DNA of 64,000 nucleotides from Mucilaginibacter sp. KACC 22063. GTDB taxonomy: Bacteria; Bacteroidota; Bacteroidia; Sphingobacteriales; Sphingobacteriaceae. The notes under the pieces are model-generated. The model was not told where the DNA came from. It saw nothing but the letters and a program-made list of their open reading frames with translations, and ran no database searches. A program made the position numbers and the translations under genes. The stretch covers positions 4,745,149 through 4,809,148 of the forward strand of contig NZ_CP117877.1 in assembly GCF_028736115.1 (NCBI RefSeq). The letters are read 5' to 3'. Below are positions 52,490 to 62,365 of the stretch, piece by piece. Positions within the stretch are counted from its first letter, which is position 1. Each line of letters starts with the position of its first letter.

Positions 52490-53266
52490 CTATTGGTTTT
52501 TCTTCGCTTCTTTTTCCCGTTGCTTTTGAACTTTTTTTAACGAGTCCTGCATGCGTTTAATAGAGTCCTGCTTACGCTTTTGCTTTTTCTTAAAGAAACC
52601 TCTCAACAAGAAATTGCTTTGAGCAGCCTTTAAATCTTCATGCAAGGTTTGTGTGCTTGCGTTCACGTTCTTTACGGTCGTTTTAGCCGAAGCCACTGTA
52701 CTTTCAAGGTCCTTTGCCATTTTATCGCTGTGTAATAAACGACCTAATGTCCCTTTGCCTTTGTTAACGTCTTCAAAAATACCGCTTAAGCTTGTGGTTA
52801 TCTTTTCAGCATTGTCTGCAACACGGGTAAGCTTGCCAATAATCTTGTCTACATCTACCGGGTTAACTGCAGCCAGCTTACCATTGTTTTCGATCTGCTC
52901 CTGGCTGGTAATGCCTCCCGGGCTAATAACAACCAGCTTATCGCCCATCAGACCATCGCTGCCTATGCTTACCTTGCAATCCTTTTTTATAAATTTATGA
53001 ACGTTGTTATTCAACGAGAGTACCACTTGTACGGTACTGTCTGATACAATATCAATATCCTGAACCACGCCTACATTTATACCCGCAAAACGTACATTAT
53101 TACCTACCATTAATCCATTTACGTTTTTAAATGTACTCACTACCCTGAAAGTAGAGCTGAACATGCTTTTCTGATTTCCAATCAGGAAAATGGCGAGGAA
53201 AAGTATGGCGAGGCCTATCACGGTAAATAAGCCTATTTTTATTTTCTGTGAGTTTGTAGTTCTCAT
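52490..53266 (-). CDS. MlaD-like MCE domain lipid transport protein
   Basis: A 258-residue protein with an N-terminal membrane anchor (about 10-28) and an MCE domain (about 37-115: FRVVSTFKNVNGLMVGNNVRFAGINVGVV). MlaD rings carry phospholipids between membranes. The tail is charged and coiled. Last gene of the mlaE-mlaF-mlaD order, 1 bp after mlaF. Confidence 0.93.
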   Translation of the reverse strand: MRTTNSQKIKIGLFTVIGLAILFLAIFLIGNQKSMFSSTFRVVSTFKNVNGLMVGNNVRFAGINVGVVQDIDIVSDSTVQVVLSLNNNVHKFIKKDCKVSIGSDGLMGDKLVVISPGGITSQEQIENNGKLAAVNPVDVDKIIGKLTRVADNAEKITTSLSGIFEDVNKGKGTLGRLLHSDKMAKDLESTVASAKTTVKNVNASTQTLHEDLKAAQSNFLLRGFFKKKQKRKQDSIKRMQDSLKKVQKQREKEAKKNQ

Positions 53267-53267
53267 A

Positions 53268-54047
53268 TCAATTATTAAAAAAGGATTTTACAAATTCGTC
53301 ATTGCTTTTTTGCAGTTCTTCAAATGTGCCTTGGGCTATATATGTACCATCATTCATAATTACTACCTTATCTGCTACAATCCGGGCACAATCCATATCG
53401 TGCGTAATGATGATGGATGATGTTTTATATTTCTTCTGCATTTGCAGTATCAGTTCACTGATCTCTCGTGATGTTATCGGATCAAGTCCTGTAGTAGGCT
53501 CATCATAAAGCATAATATCAGGCTTTACAATCAGCGTACGGGCTAAACCGATACGCTTACGCATCCCGCCTGACAGGTCTGATGGCATTTGATCGCCTGC
53601 ATCGGGTAGACCTACGCCATCTAACACCTCTTCTATCCGTTTATCAATTTCGCTCTGGTCTTTTAATTTTAAAACCCGTGTTAACGGAAACTCCAGGTTT
53701 TCGCGCACCGTCATGGAATCAAACAAGGCAGCTCCCTGGAAAAGGAAACCTATTTTAGTACGCAATTCTTTAAGCTCATCATCATTTAATTCGCCTACTT
53801 CTTTTCCAAATACTTTAACTGAGCCATCATCTGGCTGCAATAAGCCTACAATACATTGTATGGTAACAGATTTACCCTGGCCCGATCTGCCTAAAACCAC
53901 TACGTTTTCGCCTTTGTCAACGGTAAGGTTAATGTCTTTCAGTACTTCATTATCGTCAAACCCTTTCTTTAAGCCTTTAATTTCTATTACAGGGCCTGAA
54001 GATACATTGCCGGCATCTGAAATTGTTTGTTCTTTAACCTCTGCCAT
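53268..54047 (-). CDS. MlaF-like ABC transporter ATP-binding protein
   Basis: A 259-residue ABC ATPase: Walker A GRSGQGKS, signature LSGGMRKRIGLARTL and Walker B IMLYDEPTTGLD. The M-R-K after the signature and the order with MlaE and MlaD genes point to the lipid transport ATPase of the Mla/Trc type. It drives the MlaE permease. Confidence 0.95.
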   Translation of the reverse strand: MAEVKEQTISDAGNVSSGPVIEIKGLKKGFDDNEVLKDINLTVDKGENVVVLGRSGQGKSVTIQCIVGLLQPDDGSVKVFGKEVGELNDDELKELRTKIGFLFQGAALFDSMTVRENLEFPLTRVLKLKDQSEIDKRIEEVLDGVGLPDAGDQMPSDLSGGMRKRIGLARTLIVKPDIMLYDEPTTGLDPITSREISELILQMQKKYKTSSIIITHDMDCARIVADKVVIMNDGTYIAQGTFEELQKSNDEFVKSFFNN

Positions 54048-54049
54048 AC

Positions 54050-54823
54050 TTAGTAATATAAAATAGTAGTGATCTGAACAACAACCATATCGATAAAGAA
54101 AATCCAGAGTGATGCAGTTACTACAGCCGAATTGGCAGCAACGCCAACACTCTCCGTTCCCCTGTTTGAGTTATAACCTTTATAACAGCCAACAAAGCCT
54201 ATAGCAAAACCAAAAAGTATAGATTTTATAAATGCAGGTAAAAAATCAGTAAAATCAAGTGCGGCAATACATTTGGTAAAGTAAAGGTTGAAACTGATTT
54301 TGTCGGTAAAGTTTAGGGCTATATAACCACCTATAAGACCAATAACATCGCCCATTAATGCCAGGATAGGTACCATAACGCTGGTTGCCAAAATGCGGGT
54401 TACTACAAGGTATTGAACCGGATTAGCACCGGAAACTTCCATCGCATCAATTTGCTCGGTCACTTTCATACTGCCTAACTCGGCACCAATGCTCGATGCT
54501 ATTTTACCGGCACATATCACCGCAGTGATTACCGGCCCTATTTCTCGGATTAATGATACTGATAAGGTATGCGGTAACATGCTTTCTGCACCAAAGCCTA
54601 CCAATGTTGGCCTTAACTGTAATATAAGTACCAAACCCATGATAAACGAAGTAATACCTACCAGCCCTAATGATTTGTAACCAATTTCGTAGCATTGCCT
54701 TACAAACTCAGACCATTCGAAACCACCGGAAAATATATTTCTGACGAACCTTGAAAAAAACGAAACCTGGTCACCAATTGATACAAGCCACTTTTTCCAT
54801 CCGCTTAATGTTTGATCTGCCAT
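54050..54823 (-). CDS. MlaE-like permease
   Basis: A 257-residue membrane protein with five or six helices and the MlaE family core (LVLILQLRPTL, LIREIGPVITAVICAGKIASSIGAELGSMKVTEQIDAMEVSG in pieces, YLVVTRILA). It works with MlaF and MlaD to move phospholipids to or from the outer membrane. No mlaA, mlaB or mlaC gene is beside it. Confidence 0.95.
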   Translation of the reverse strand: MADQTLSGWKKWLVSIGDQVSFFSRFVRNIFSGGFEWSEFVRQCYEIGYKSLGLVGITSFIMGLVLILQLRPTLVGFGAESMLPHTLSVSLIREIGPVITAVICAGKIASSIGAELGSMKVTEQIDAMEVSGANPVQYLVVTRILATSVMVPILALMGDVIGLIGGYIALNFTDKISFNLYFTKCIAALDFTDFLPAFIKSILFGFAIGFVGCYKGYNSNRGTESVGVAANSAVVTASLWIFFIDMVVVQITTILYY

Positions 54824-55035
54824 AAATAATTGAATACGTTTCTGATTACAGCTGTATACTGAAAAAGTTTTCGGTTCAAAACAATGTTTGCAAGCGCTTT
54901 AATTGGTCTCGGAATATCTATAAAGCAAACGCGGGTGCGCTTTCATTTCAATGGTAAATGAACTGATGTTATAACATACGCTTTCAGGAATTGTTTATCA
55001 GGCTGTTTAAATCGTTTTAATTGAGCCATTTATCA

Positions 55036-55069
55036 TTGCACAATTACAGTGGCTATTTTCATACCTTTG
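55036..55069 (+). promoter_or_regulatory. Promoter of the oxidoreductase/ABC-F operon
   Basis: TTG (55036-55038), a 23-bp spacer and TACCTTTG (55062-55069) fit the Bacteroidota pattern. ATG 55081 follows 11 bases later. Confidence 0.55.
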
Positions 55070-55080
55070 CAGTCTTGTAT

Positions 55081-55734
55081 ATGAGGAAAGCAGTTATAGC
55101 AGGCGCAACTGGGCTGGTAGGCGGTGAGTTACTTAATATTTTACTTCAATTATCTGATTATCAGGAAGTTTTAATATTAGTTAGACGAGCTATGGATATT
55201 AGCCATCCTAAGCTTGTTCAGTTAATTATCGACTTTGATAAACTAACAGAACATACTGATGCTATAAATGGCCATGCTATTTTCTGCTGCCTGGGTACAA
55301 CACAAAGCCAGACACCCGCCAAAGTGCAGTACCGCAAAATAGATCATGATTACCCGGTTAAGCTTGGTGAAATAGCTAAACACAACCATGTGAATCAATA
55401 TCATTTTATATCATCACTTGGTGCAGATATAAATTCGAAGGTATTTTATACACGCTTAAAGGGTGAAACAGAGAATGATCTGGCTCATTTAACTCTGCCT
55501 TGCCTGCATATCTATCAGCCGTCATTATTAATTGGTAACCGCAAAAAGGCAAGGCCAATGGAAAAGTTTATGAATTTTATGATGAAGCTGGCTAATCCTC
55601 TTTTACAAGGCAGTTTAAAAAAATATCAAAGTATAAAGGCACATACAGTTGCCATGGCTATGTATAAGCAATCGCTTAACAATGATACAGGCCTATTTAT
55701 ACATCCTTCAGACCACATAAAAAATATAGCGTGA
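55081..55734 (+). CDS. NAD(P)-binding oxidoreductase, HTATIP2/TIP30-like
   Basis: A 217-residue atypical SDR: dinucleotide motif VIAGATGLVG, CCLGTT, a YHFISSLGAD block and a C-terminal HIYQPSLLIGNR. Start chosen at 55081 because the longer frame from 55021 crosses the promoter. Its stop overlaps the GTG of the ABC-F gene. Substrate unknown. Confidence 0.85.
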   Translation: MRKAVIAGATGLVGGELLNILLQLSDYQEVLILVRRAMDISHPKLVQLIIDFDKLTEHTDAINGHAIFCCLGTTQSQTPAKVQYRKIDHDYPVKLGEIAKHNHVNQYHFISSLGADINSKVFYTRLKGETENDLAHLTLPCLHIYQPSLLIGNRKKARPMEKFMNFMMKLANPLLQGSLKKYQSIKAHTVAMAMYKQSLNNDTGLFIHPSDHIKNIA

Positions 55735-57599
55735 GTACGTATTTATCAGGAGAAAATTTAGGGCATTCCTACCACGACAAATGGTTATTTAAAAATTTAA
55801 CCATAGGTATCAACCGCGGTAGGCGTGTTGCTTTAGTTGGTGTAAATGGAGCAGGTAAGTCTACGCTGCTTAAAATATTATCAGGCAAGCTTAATCCAAC
55901 CGAAGGTAAAGCTGTTAGAGCTAAAGATTTGAATATTAGTTATTTAGATCAGGATCCCCAATTTGAAGCTAACCAAACAATCAGTGATTTTATTTTTAGC
56001 GCTGATAATTTACAGCAACAACTGATACGCCAGTATGAAGAATTATTGGATAATGATCCGGATAATGAGGCAGCTATAAACAAACTTGCTGAAGAATTAA
56101 GCGCTGCCGATGCCTGGGGTTACGAATACCAGATCAAAACCATCTTAGGCCGCTTAGATATTCATCATCTTAATCAGCAGATCAGCACGCTATCCGGTGG
56201 TCAGCGCAAACGTTTAGCTTTAGCGGGTATGCTTATCCAAGATCCGGAAGTTTACATTTTAGATGAGCCTACCAACCACCTGGATATTGATACCATTGAG
56301 TGGTTAGAAAAGTTATTGACTGAAGGCGGCAAGACAATTGTAATGGTTACGCACGACCGTTATTTTTTAGATAACGTTTGTAATGAAATTATAGAGATTG
56401 ATAACGGCAAGCTTTACCCCTACCACGGAAACTATCAATATTTTTTAGAAAAGAAGGCTGAGCGCGAAGCTACTGATGCAGCGCAGTTTCAAAAAAATAC
56501 GCAGCTACTTAAAAAGGAATTGGAGTGGATGCGTAGACAACCACAGGCAAGGGGAACAAAATCAAAGTCGCGCATTGATGCTTTTTATGATCTGGAAGAA
56601 AAAACTAAAAATGCAGGGCCTAAAGATAAGGTGCAGCTAAGCATGAAAACCTCCCGCCAGGGAAATAAGATTATGGAGCTGCACCATGTAGGCAAATCCT
56701 TTGAAGAGAAACATATCATCAATGATTTTGACTATATCTTCAAAAAAGGCGACCGTATAGGTATAGCTGGTAAAAATGGCACAGGCAAGTCTACCCTGCT
56801 TAACTTAATTACCGGTGCCATACTTCCAGATAATGGAGAAGTAGTAAAAGGTGAAACTACTGTGCTTGGATATTACCATCAGCAAGGTATCACCTTTAGT
56901 GAAAGCGAACGTGTAATTGATATTGTAAAAAATGTTGCCGAGTATATTACCATGGCCGATGGCAAAACTATTACCGCATCACAATTACTTACTCAGTTTT
57001 TATTTCCTCCGGTTAAGCAGCACGGTTTTGTAACCAACTTAAGTGGTGGCGAGAAGAAACGTTTGCAACTGATGCGCATCCTGATGAAGAACCCTAATTT
57101 CCTGATTCTTGATGAGCCTACCAATGATCTTGATATTGATACGCTAAACGTTTTAGAAGAGTTTTTGATCAACTACACCGGAGTACTGTTACTTGTATCT
57201 CACGATAGATATTTGTTAGATAAATTAGTAGAACAGCTGTTTATTTTAGACGGTACGGGAGATATAAGAATTTACAATGGTAACTATTCATCTTTCAGGT
57301 TAGAACTGGAAGAAAACAAGGCAGCCGAGAAAAAAGCCGTTACAACCCCTATCCCAGTTGAACAGCCAAAAAAACAGGAAGTAAAATCTAAACTTAGTTT
57401 TAAAGAAACTAAAGAACTAAGTGATTTAGAAAAGGAAATTGCTGGTATAGAAACTAAAATAAAAGAGCTTACCGTTACGTTAAACTCAGGAGCGTTAGAC
57501 CATCAGCAATTAAGCGAAAATGCAAATACCATACAAGGTTTAACAGACGAGTTAGATAGCAAGTCATTACGCTGGTTAGAACTTTCAGAAAAAGCATAA
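55731..57599 (+). CDS. ABC-F family ribosome-associated ATPase
   Basis: A 622-residue soluble protein with two ATPase domains: Walker A GVNGAGKST and GKNGTGKST, signatures LSGGQRKRLALAG and LSGGEKKRLQLMR, and a linker between. A C-terminal coiled coil follows (about 555-620). It resembles the Uup/EttA group that acts on the ribosome during translation stalls. Start is GTG overlapping the previous stop (GTGA). Confidence 0.93.
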   Translation: MSTYLSGENLGHSYHDKWLFKNLTIGINRGRRVALVGVNGAGKSTLLKILSGKLNPTEGKAVRAKDLNISYLDQDPQFEANQTISDFIFSADNLQQQLIRQYEELLDNDPDNEAAINKLAEELSAADAWGYEYQIKTILGRLDIHHLNQQISTLSGGQRKRLALAGMLIQDPEVYILDEPTNHLDIDTIEWLEKLLTEGGKTIVMVTHDRYFLDNVCNEIIEIDNGKLYPYHGNYQYFLEKKAEREATDAAQFQKNTQLLKKELEWMRRQPQARGTKSKSRIDAFYDLEEKTKNAGPKDKVQLSMKTSRQGNKIMELHHVGKSFEEKHIINDFDYIFKKGDRIGIAGKNGTGKSTLLNLITGAILPDNGEVVKGETTVLGYYHQQGITFSESERVIDIVKNVAEYITMADGKTITASQLLTQFLFPPVKQHGFVTNLSGGEKKRLQLMRILMKNPNFLILDEPTNDLDIDTLNVLEEFLINYTGVLLLVSHDRYLLDKLVEQLFILDGTGDIRIYNGNYSSFRLELEENKAAEKKAVTTPIPVEQPKKQEVKSKLSFKETKELSDLEKEIAGIETKIKELTVTLNSGALDHQQLSENANTIQGLTDELDSKSLRWLELSEKA

Positions 57600-57600
57600 T

Positions 57601-57855
57601 ATGAAACTTTCAGACATTTTAGCTTCAACAGGCGTCGTGATTTTATTAATAGCATTTCTGCTTAACCTTTATAAAAAGCTTCCGGCGCAAAGTAGAACTT
57701 ATACCTTCATGAATTTTTTAGGTGCAGTACTTTGCTGCATCTCTTCTATAATGATTAAATTCTATCCATTTATCATTTTAGAGGGTGTTTGGGCATCTTT
57801 CGCATTAGTGTCATTATTCAATGTTCCACGTGGAACATCATCAGATAAAAAGTAA
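57601..57855 (+). CDS. Small membrane protein whose end carries a parS-like site
   Basis: An 84-residue protein with two or three helices (about 7-24, 38-55, 58-75). The sequence resembles small CBU_0592-type membrane proteins; identity is weak. Near the C-terminus the coding DNA contains the palindrome TGTTCCACGTGGAACA (57822-57837), which fixes residues NVPRGTS, so its end may be shaped by DNA function. One base separates it from the ABC-F stop. Confidence 0.75.
   Translation: MKLSDILASTGVVILLIAFLLNLYKKLPAQSRTYTFMNFLGAVLCCISSIMIKFYPFIILEGVWASFALVSLFNVPRGTSSDKK
57822..57837. promoter_or_regulatory. parS-like centromere site 1
   Basis: TGTTCCACGTGGAACA is a perfect 16-bp palindrome matching the parS consensus TGTTNCACGTGNAACA bound by ParB. 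It lies inside a coding region. Confidence 0.85.
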
Positions 57856-57864
57856 TTTTGTAAA

Positions 57865-57880
57865 TGTTCCACGTGGAACA
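57865..57880. promoter_or_regulatory. parS-like centromere site 2
   Basis: An identical 16-bp palindrome, in the gap before mnmG. Spacing to site 1 is 43 bp start to start, about four helical turns, and flanking bases AA and TCA are also shared. Confidence 0.88.
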
Positions 57881-57890
57881 TCAGTGTTAT

Positions 57891-59753
57891 ATGTTTAAGA
57901 AATACGATGTTATAGTTGTAGGTGCAGGGCACGCGGGCTGTGAAGCTGCTGCTGCTGCTGCCAATATGGGTTCGTCTGTTTTATTAGTAACCATGAATAT
58001 GGGAACTATAGCGCAAATGAGTTGTAACCCGGCTATGGGTGGCGTTGCCAAAGGGCAAATAGTACGTGAGATTGATGCATTAGGTGGATATAGTGGTATT
58101 ATAGCCGATAAAACAACTATACAATTCCGTATGCTTAACTTATCTAAAGGCCCTGCCATGTGGAGCCCACGCGCACAAAACGACCGCATGCGCTTTGCTG
58201 AAGAATGGCGTATTGCTTTAGAAGCTACACCTAATGTAGACTTTTGGCAAGATATGGTAAGCGGGCTTATTGTTAAAGACAATAAGGTTTGTGGTGTTAA
58301 AACATCTATAGGTGTGGAGATTGAAGCCGAAGCAGTAGTGCTTACAAACGGTACCTTTTTAAATGGTACTATTCATATCGGAGAAAAAAGATTTGGTGGT
58401 GGACGTACTGGCGAAAAAGCTGCTACTGGTTTAACAGAGCAATTAGTTGAACTAGGTTTCGAAGCTGGTCGTATGAAAACTGGTACACCACCCCGTGTTG
58501 ATGGCCGAAGCTTAAATTATAGTGTAATGGAAGAACAATGGGGAGATGAAAATCCCGGACGTTTTTCTTACACAGATGTAGAACGCCCAACAGAAAAACG
58601 TTGCTGCTGGATCACTTACACTAATGCCGAAGTACACGAAACTTTAAAAGAAGGCTTCGAAAAATCACCCATGTTTACAGGCCGTATTAAAGGTTTAGGC
58701 CCCAGATATTGCCCATCTATTGAAGATAAAATCAACCGGTTTGCAGAGCGTGAACGCCATCAGATATTTGTAGAACCCGAAGGATTTAATACAGTAGAAA
58801 TTTATGTCAATGGTTTCTCTACTTCATTACCAGAGGATGTGCAATACCGGGCATTAACTAAAATACCTGGTTTTGAGAATGCCAAAATGTTTAGACCAGG
58901 TTATGCCATAGAGTATGATTACTTCCCTCCTATGCAGCTTAATCTTACCTTGGAAACTAAGCTTATTAAAAATCTTTTCTTTGCCGGCCAGATCAACGGT
59001 ACTACCGGTTATGAAGAAGCAGGTTCTCAAGGTTTATTAGCAGGTATCAATGCGCATCAAAAAGTATATGATAAACATGAACTGATCTTAAAAAGATCTG
59101 AATCATACATTGGCGTTTTGATTGATGACCTGGTAACAAAAGGTACTGAAGAGCCTTACCGTATGTTTACTTCAAGGGCAGAACATCGTTTGTTATTAAG
59201 GCAAGATAATGCAGATGTTCGCTTAAGTCCGATTGGCCATGAGTTGGGATTAATTAGTGATGAGCGCCTGAATAAGGTAAACGAAAAGATAAAAAACTCT
59301 GATAATATTGTTGCCTATACCAAAGCTAAATCGATAGAACCCGGAACTGTAAATAGTTTACTTGCAGATTTGGGAACAAGTGCCTTAACACAAAATGTAA
59401 AACTGTTCGCCTTATTAAGCCGTCCTCAAGTATCTTTTAACGACTTGATAAAAGCTGATGCTTCATTAGCTGAACTATTATCAGCGTATGATAAGGAAAC
59501 TATTGAACAGGCGGAAATTAAAATAAAATACGAAAGCTATTTTGAAAAGGAAATGGAAATAGTTGATAAAATGAAGAAGATGGAAAACAATGAAATCAAC
59601 CCAGACTTCAATTATCACCAATTAGTTTCGCTTTCAAAAGAGGCACGAGAAAAATTAATGAAGATTAAACCTCGAACTTTAGGTCAGGCTTCACGCATTT
59701 CTGGTGTGTCCCCGTCAGATATTTCGGTTTTAATGGTACATTTATCAAAATAG
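57891..59753 (+). CDS. mnmG: tRNA uridine-5-carboxymethylaminomethyl modification enzyme MnmG
   Basis: MnmG, with MnmE, modifies U34 of certain tRNAs using FAD. The 620-residue protein has the FAD motif VVGAGHAGCEAA, SCNPAMGG, the FRMLNLSKGPA block and GQINGTTGYEEAGSQGLLAG. Start chosen at ATG 57891 (MFKKYDVIVVG); a frame from 57864 begins inside a parS-like site. In many bacteria mnmG lies near the replication origin, matching the parS sites. Confidence 0.97.
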   Translation: MFKKYDVIVVGAGHAGCEAAAAAANMGSSVLLVTMNMGTIAQMSCNPAMGGVAKGQIVREIDALGGYSGIIADKTTIQFRMLNLSKGPAMWSPRAQNDRMRFAEEWRIALEATPNVDFWQDMVSGLIVKDNKVCGVKTSIGVEIEAEAVVLTNGTFLNGTIHIGEKRFGGGRTGEKAATGLTEQLVELGFEAGRMKTGTPPRVDGRSLNYSVMEEQWGDENPGRFSYTDVERPTEKRCCWITYTNAEVHETLKEGFEKSPMFTGRIKGLGPRYCPSIEDKINRFAERERHQIFVEPEGFNTVEIYVNGFSTSLPEDVQYRALTKIPGFENAKMFRPGYAIEYDYFPPMQLNLTLETKLIKNLFFAGQINGTTGYEEAGSQGLLAGINAHQKVYDKHELILKRSESYIGVLIDDLVTKGTEEPYRMFTSRAEHRLLLRQDNADVRLSPIGHELGLISDERLNKVNEKIKNSDNIVAYTKAKSIEPGTVNSLLADLGTSALTQNVKLFALLSRPQVSFNDLIKADASLAELLSAYDKETIEQAEIKIKYESYFEKEMEIVDKMKKMENNEINPDFNYHQLVSLSKEAREKLMKIKPRTLGQASRISGVSPSDISVLMVHLSK

Positions 59754-59865
59754 ATTATAAATAACTGTAAATCAGTTTATTATAAAATATTAGATTAGAG
59801 ACATTATTTTAAGATTTTAATATTAGCGTTCATAAAAATAAAAAAGTAGCTTATATCGCCTAAAA

Positions 59866-61509
59866 ATGCCTTTAAATAAAAAATCGTCTTTTTTCACTCC
59901 TTTTGCACTGCTTCTATTCGCAGTTTTATTCATTGCCGGCTGCGCAAGTATGCAAAGGCCACAGGGTGGGCCGCGCGACCGCACTCCGCCGAAGCTTTTA
60001 AAGGCTGTTCCGGAAAATATGACCCGCAATTTTAATGCGAAAAGTATTGAGTTGGAATTTGACGAATATTTTAAGCTGACGAATCAGTACCAGGAAATTT
60101 CGGTGAGCCCATCAATGGAAAAAATACCAGAGTATAAGATCAGACAAAAAAAGCTGGTGATAGATTTTAAAGATTCGCTACAAAAAAATACGACTTATGT
60201 AATCAACTTCGGTAAAGCTATTGCCGATGTGAACGAAGGCAACGTACTTAAAAATTTCACTTACGTATTTTCCACAGGCCCGCATATTGATTCACTTTCT
60301 GTTTCAGGTTCTGTAACTAATTTAGAAACTCAGGAAAAAGAAAAAGATGCTACGGTGATGCTCTTCCCTATTGCACAGGATTCTGCCTACTTTGGTAAAA
60401 AGAAACCGATGATCTACACCACAACAGATTCTTCAGGTAACTTTAGCTTAAACAATCTTCACTCTGGTAAGTACCGTATTTATGCGCTCAAAGAAACTGC
60501 AGTCAACAGGATCTACGATAACGACAATGAATTAATCGCTTTCTTAAAAAATCCGATAGACCTGCAAAAAGATACATCAAACGTAGCGCTTACCTTGTTT
60601 AAACAAACACCTGAAAAATTCAGGCTCACCGAAAACAAGTTTGATGCGGATGGTAAACTTAGCTTCGTATTCAACAAGCCATTACTTGATCCATCTATAA
60701 AGATCGCCTACCCTCCTAACATTGATGAATCTAAATATGTAGAGTTCAGCCAAAAGAAAGATTCGGCACAGGTTTATTTGAAGAATATGAATTTCGACTC
60801 CTTACGGGTTGTTATTTATGACAAGAATATTCCACTGGATACCATTGTAAAACGAAAGGGCTTAAAAGAAACTTTCACCAGGAATATTACACTCAAATAT
60901 AATCTTGATGGTGATAATCGCTTAAAGCCGGGCACAGATCTGCAGTTGACATCTTCGTTACCTGTAGAAAGCTTTGATCAGCAGTTAATGATATTAAATG
61001 AAGATTCGGCAGCGGTTAATTATAGCATTCAAAAAAATGCTGCTAACCCTAAAATACTGAATTTAAAATATCGCTGGAAACAGGGTTCTAACTACGAACT
61101 AATTATAAACGAGAATGCTTTAACCGATATTTATGGCGATAAGAATAAAAAGTTTATTAAGAAATTCAGTATCAACAAACCTGAAAATTATGGAACACTT
61201 ACGCTTCGCCTTAATGTAAGCGATACCACTACAGCATACATTGCAGAGGTTTTAAATGAGCAGAAGAAATTGATCCGTACGCAGGCTTTTACTAAAAGCA
61301 CGCCGATTGTTTTAAAGGATTATCCAACCGGTAAGTATCGGGTACGTATTATTTACGATAATAACCGTAATGGTATATGGGATAGCGGCTCTGTAAAACG
61401 CAAAACATACCCGGAAAAGATATGGATCTATAACAAGGATATCACCCTACGTGCCAACTGGGAAACAGAGGAGATTATAGAAGTTCCGAAAGAATCTACG
61501 CTTCCTTAA
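59866..61509 (+). CDS. Ig-like domain lipoprotein
   Basis: A 547-residue lipoprotein (LFIAGCASMQ, Cys about 26). The first part after the signal has a Big_5-like Ig domain beginning TPPKLLKAVPENMTRNF and ending TYVFSTG, followed by further beta-rich domains and a DNNRNGIWDSG calcium-binding-like loop near the C-terminus. Such proteins are common in Bacteroidota envelopes, role unknown. The end overlaps the convergent carbonic anhydrase gene by 14 bp. Confidence 0.87.
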   Translation: MPLNKKSSFFTPFALLLFAVLFIAGCASMQRPQGGPRDRTPPKLLKAVPENMTRNFNAKSIELEFDEYFKLTNQYQEISVSPSMEKIPEYKIRQKKLVIDFKDSLQKNTTYVINFGKAIADVNEGNVLKNFTYVFSTGPHIDSLSVSGSVTNLETQEKEKDATVMLFPIAQDSAYFGKKKPMIYTTTDSSGNFSLNNLHSGKYRIYALKETAVNRIYDNDNELIAFLKNPIDLQKDTSNVALTLFKQTPEKFRLTENKFDADGKLSFVFNKPLLDPSIKIAYPPNIDESKYVEFSQKKDSAQVYLKNMNFDSLRVVIYDKNIPLDTIVKRKGLKETFTRNITLKYNLDGDNRLKPGTDLQLTSSLPVESFDQQLMILNEDSAAVNYSIQKNAANPKILNLKYRWKQGSNYELIINENALTDIYGDKNKKFIKKFSINKPENYGTLTLRLNVSDTTTAYIAEVLNEQKKLIRTQAFTKSTPIVLKDYPTGKYRVRIIYDNNRNGIWDSGSVKRKTYPEKIWIYNKDITLRANWETEEIIEVPKESTLP

Positions 61510-62011
61510 ACCAGCTGGAATACATGATATAATTATTCGGAAGCTTATCTAATAAAGCCATTTGCTCTTCAGTAAGTGGCTTTATTCTTTTTGCAGGCGT
61601 ACCTGCATATAAATAACCCGTATCGCAAATGGTGTTCTCTAATACTACAGATCCGGCCCCTATAATTACATAGGGGTTTACTACGGCATTATCCATTACA
61701 ATAGCACCCATACCTACCAGTACATGATCGTGAAGCGTACAGCCATGCACAATGGCATTATGCCCTATAGATACATAGCTACCTATGTTTGTAGGCGCTT
61801 TTAAATAGGTGGCATGGATGCAGGCACCATCCTGTATGTTGGTGTTATTACCGATCTTAATATAATGCACATCTCCCCTGATTACGGCATTAAACCATAC
61901 CGAACAGTTATCGCCCATTATCACATCACCAACAATGGTGGCATTCTCCGCAATGAAACAATCATTACCCCAGCTTGGAGTTTTATCTTTTACAGGTAGT
62001 ATTAATGGCAT
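61496..62011 (-). CDS. Gamma carbonic anhydrase family protein
   Basis: A 171-residue left-handed beta-helix protein made of hexapeptide repeats. Zinc ligands His66 (CIHATY), His84 (GHNAIVH) and His89 are present. It resembles YrdA/PaaY-type proteins; carbonic anhydrase activity is not certain in this subgroup. It ends in an overlap with the convergent lipoprotein gene. Confidence 0.93.
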   Translation of the reverse strand: MPLILPVKDKTPSWGNDCFIAENATIVGDVIMGDNCSVWFNAVIRGDVHYIKIGNNTNIQDGACIHATYLKAPTNIGSYVSIGHNAIVHGCTLHDHVLVGMGAIVMDNAVVNPYVIIGAGSVVLENTICDTGYLYAGTPAKRIKPLTEEQMALLDKLPNNYIMYSSWFKEA

Positions 62012-62112
62012 AATTATCAGTTGTCTGTTACGTTTTCTGTTGCCTGATATTACAAATATATTTTATAGTTTTAAAAACTGATAACAGGCAACACGCAATT
62101 GTTAACTGAAAA

Positions 62113-62185
62113 GCGGAAATAGCTCAGCTGGTAGAGCATCAGTTTCCCAAACTGAAGGCCGCGGGTTCGAATCCCGTTTTCCGCT
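62113..62185 (+). tRNA. tRNA-Gly (anticodon CCC)
   Basis: Acceptor GCGGAAA pairs with TTTCCGC, D-arm AGCTCAGCTGGTAGAGC, anticodon stem TCAGT/ACTGA with loop TTCCCAA (anticodon CCC), T-arm GGTTCGAATCC. Discriminator T; CCA not encoded. Confidence 0.97.
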
Positions 62186-62187
62186 CA

Positions 62188-62365
62188 CTACCGACTGAAG
62201 TAAACTTCTTTTAAATGCCCAATTAAATTAAATTTTTCATAACCCAGATTTTTTATTCCGCAGTTTATAATAGCTTGCTTTAGTTCAGCATAATTTCTAT
62301 GATACAATTCTGATATAGAAATTATTTTTTTATCATCTTTTACAAATATAAAAACTCCCTTTTGC
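62188..62365 (-). pseudogene. Out-of-frame continuation of the 113-residue membrane protein
   Basis: Read on the minus strand one frame over, the DNA stays open from the frame change near 62357-62363 to a TAG at 62188-62190 and gives GVFIFVKDDKKIISISELYH followed by about 35 more plausible residues ending in VYFSR. The frame change sits in a run CCCTTTT (plus strand). It looks like the true C-terminus of the gene at 62340-62681, cut off by a one-base deletion or read by frameshifting. Confidence 0.55.

Noticed and set aside
57864..57890. Longer mnmG frame starting at 57864
   Set aside because: It starts within a parS-like palindrome and adds residues not typical of MnmG.
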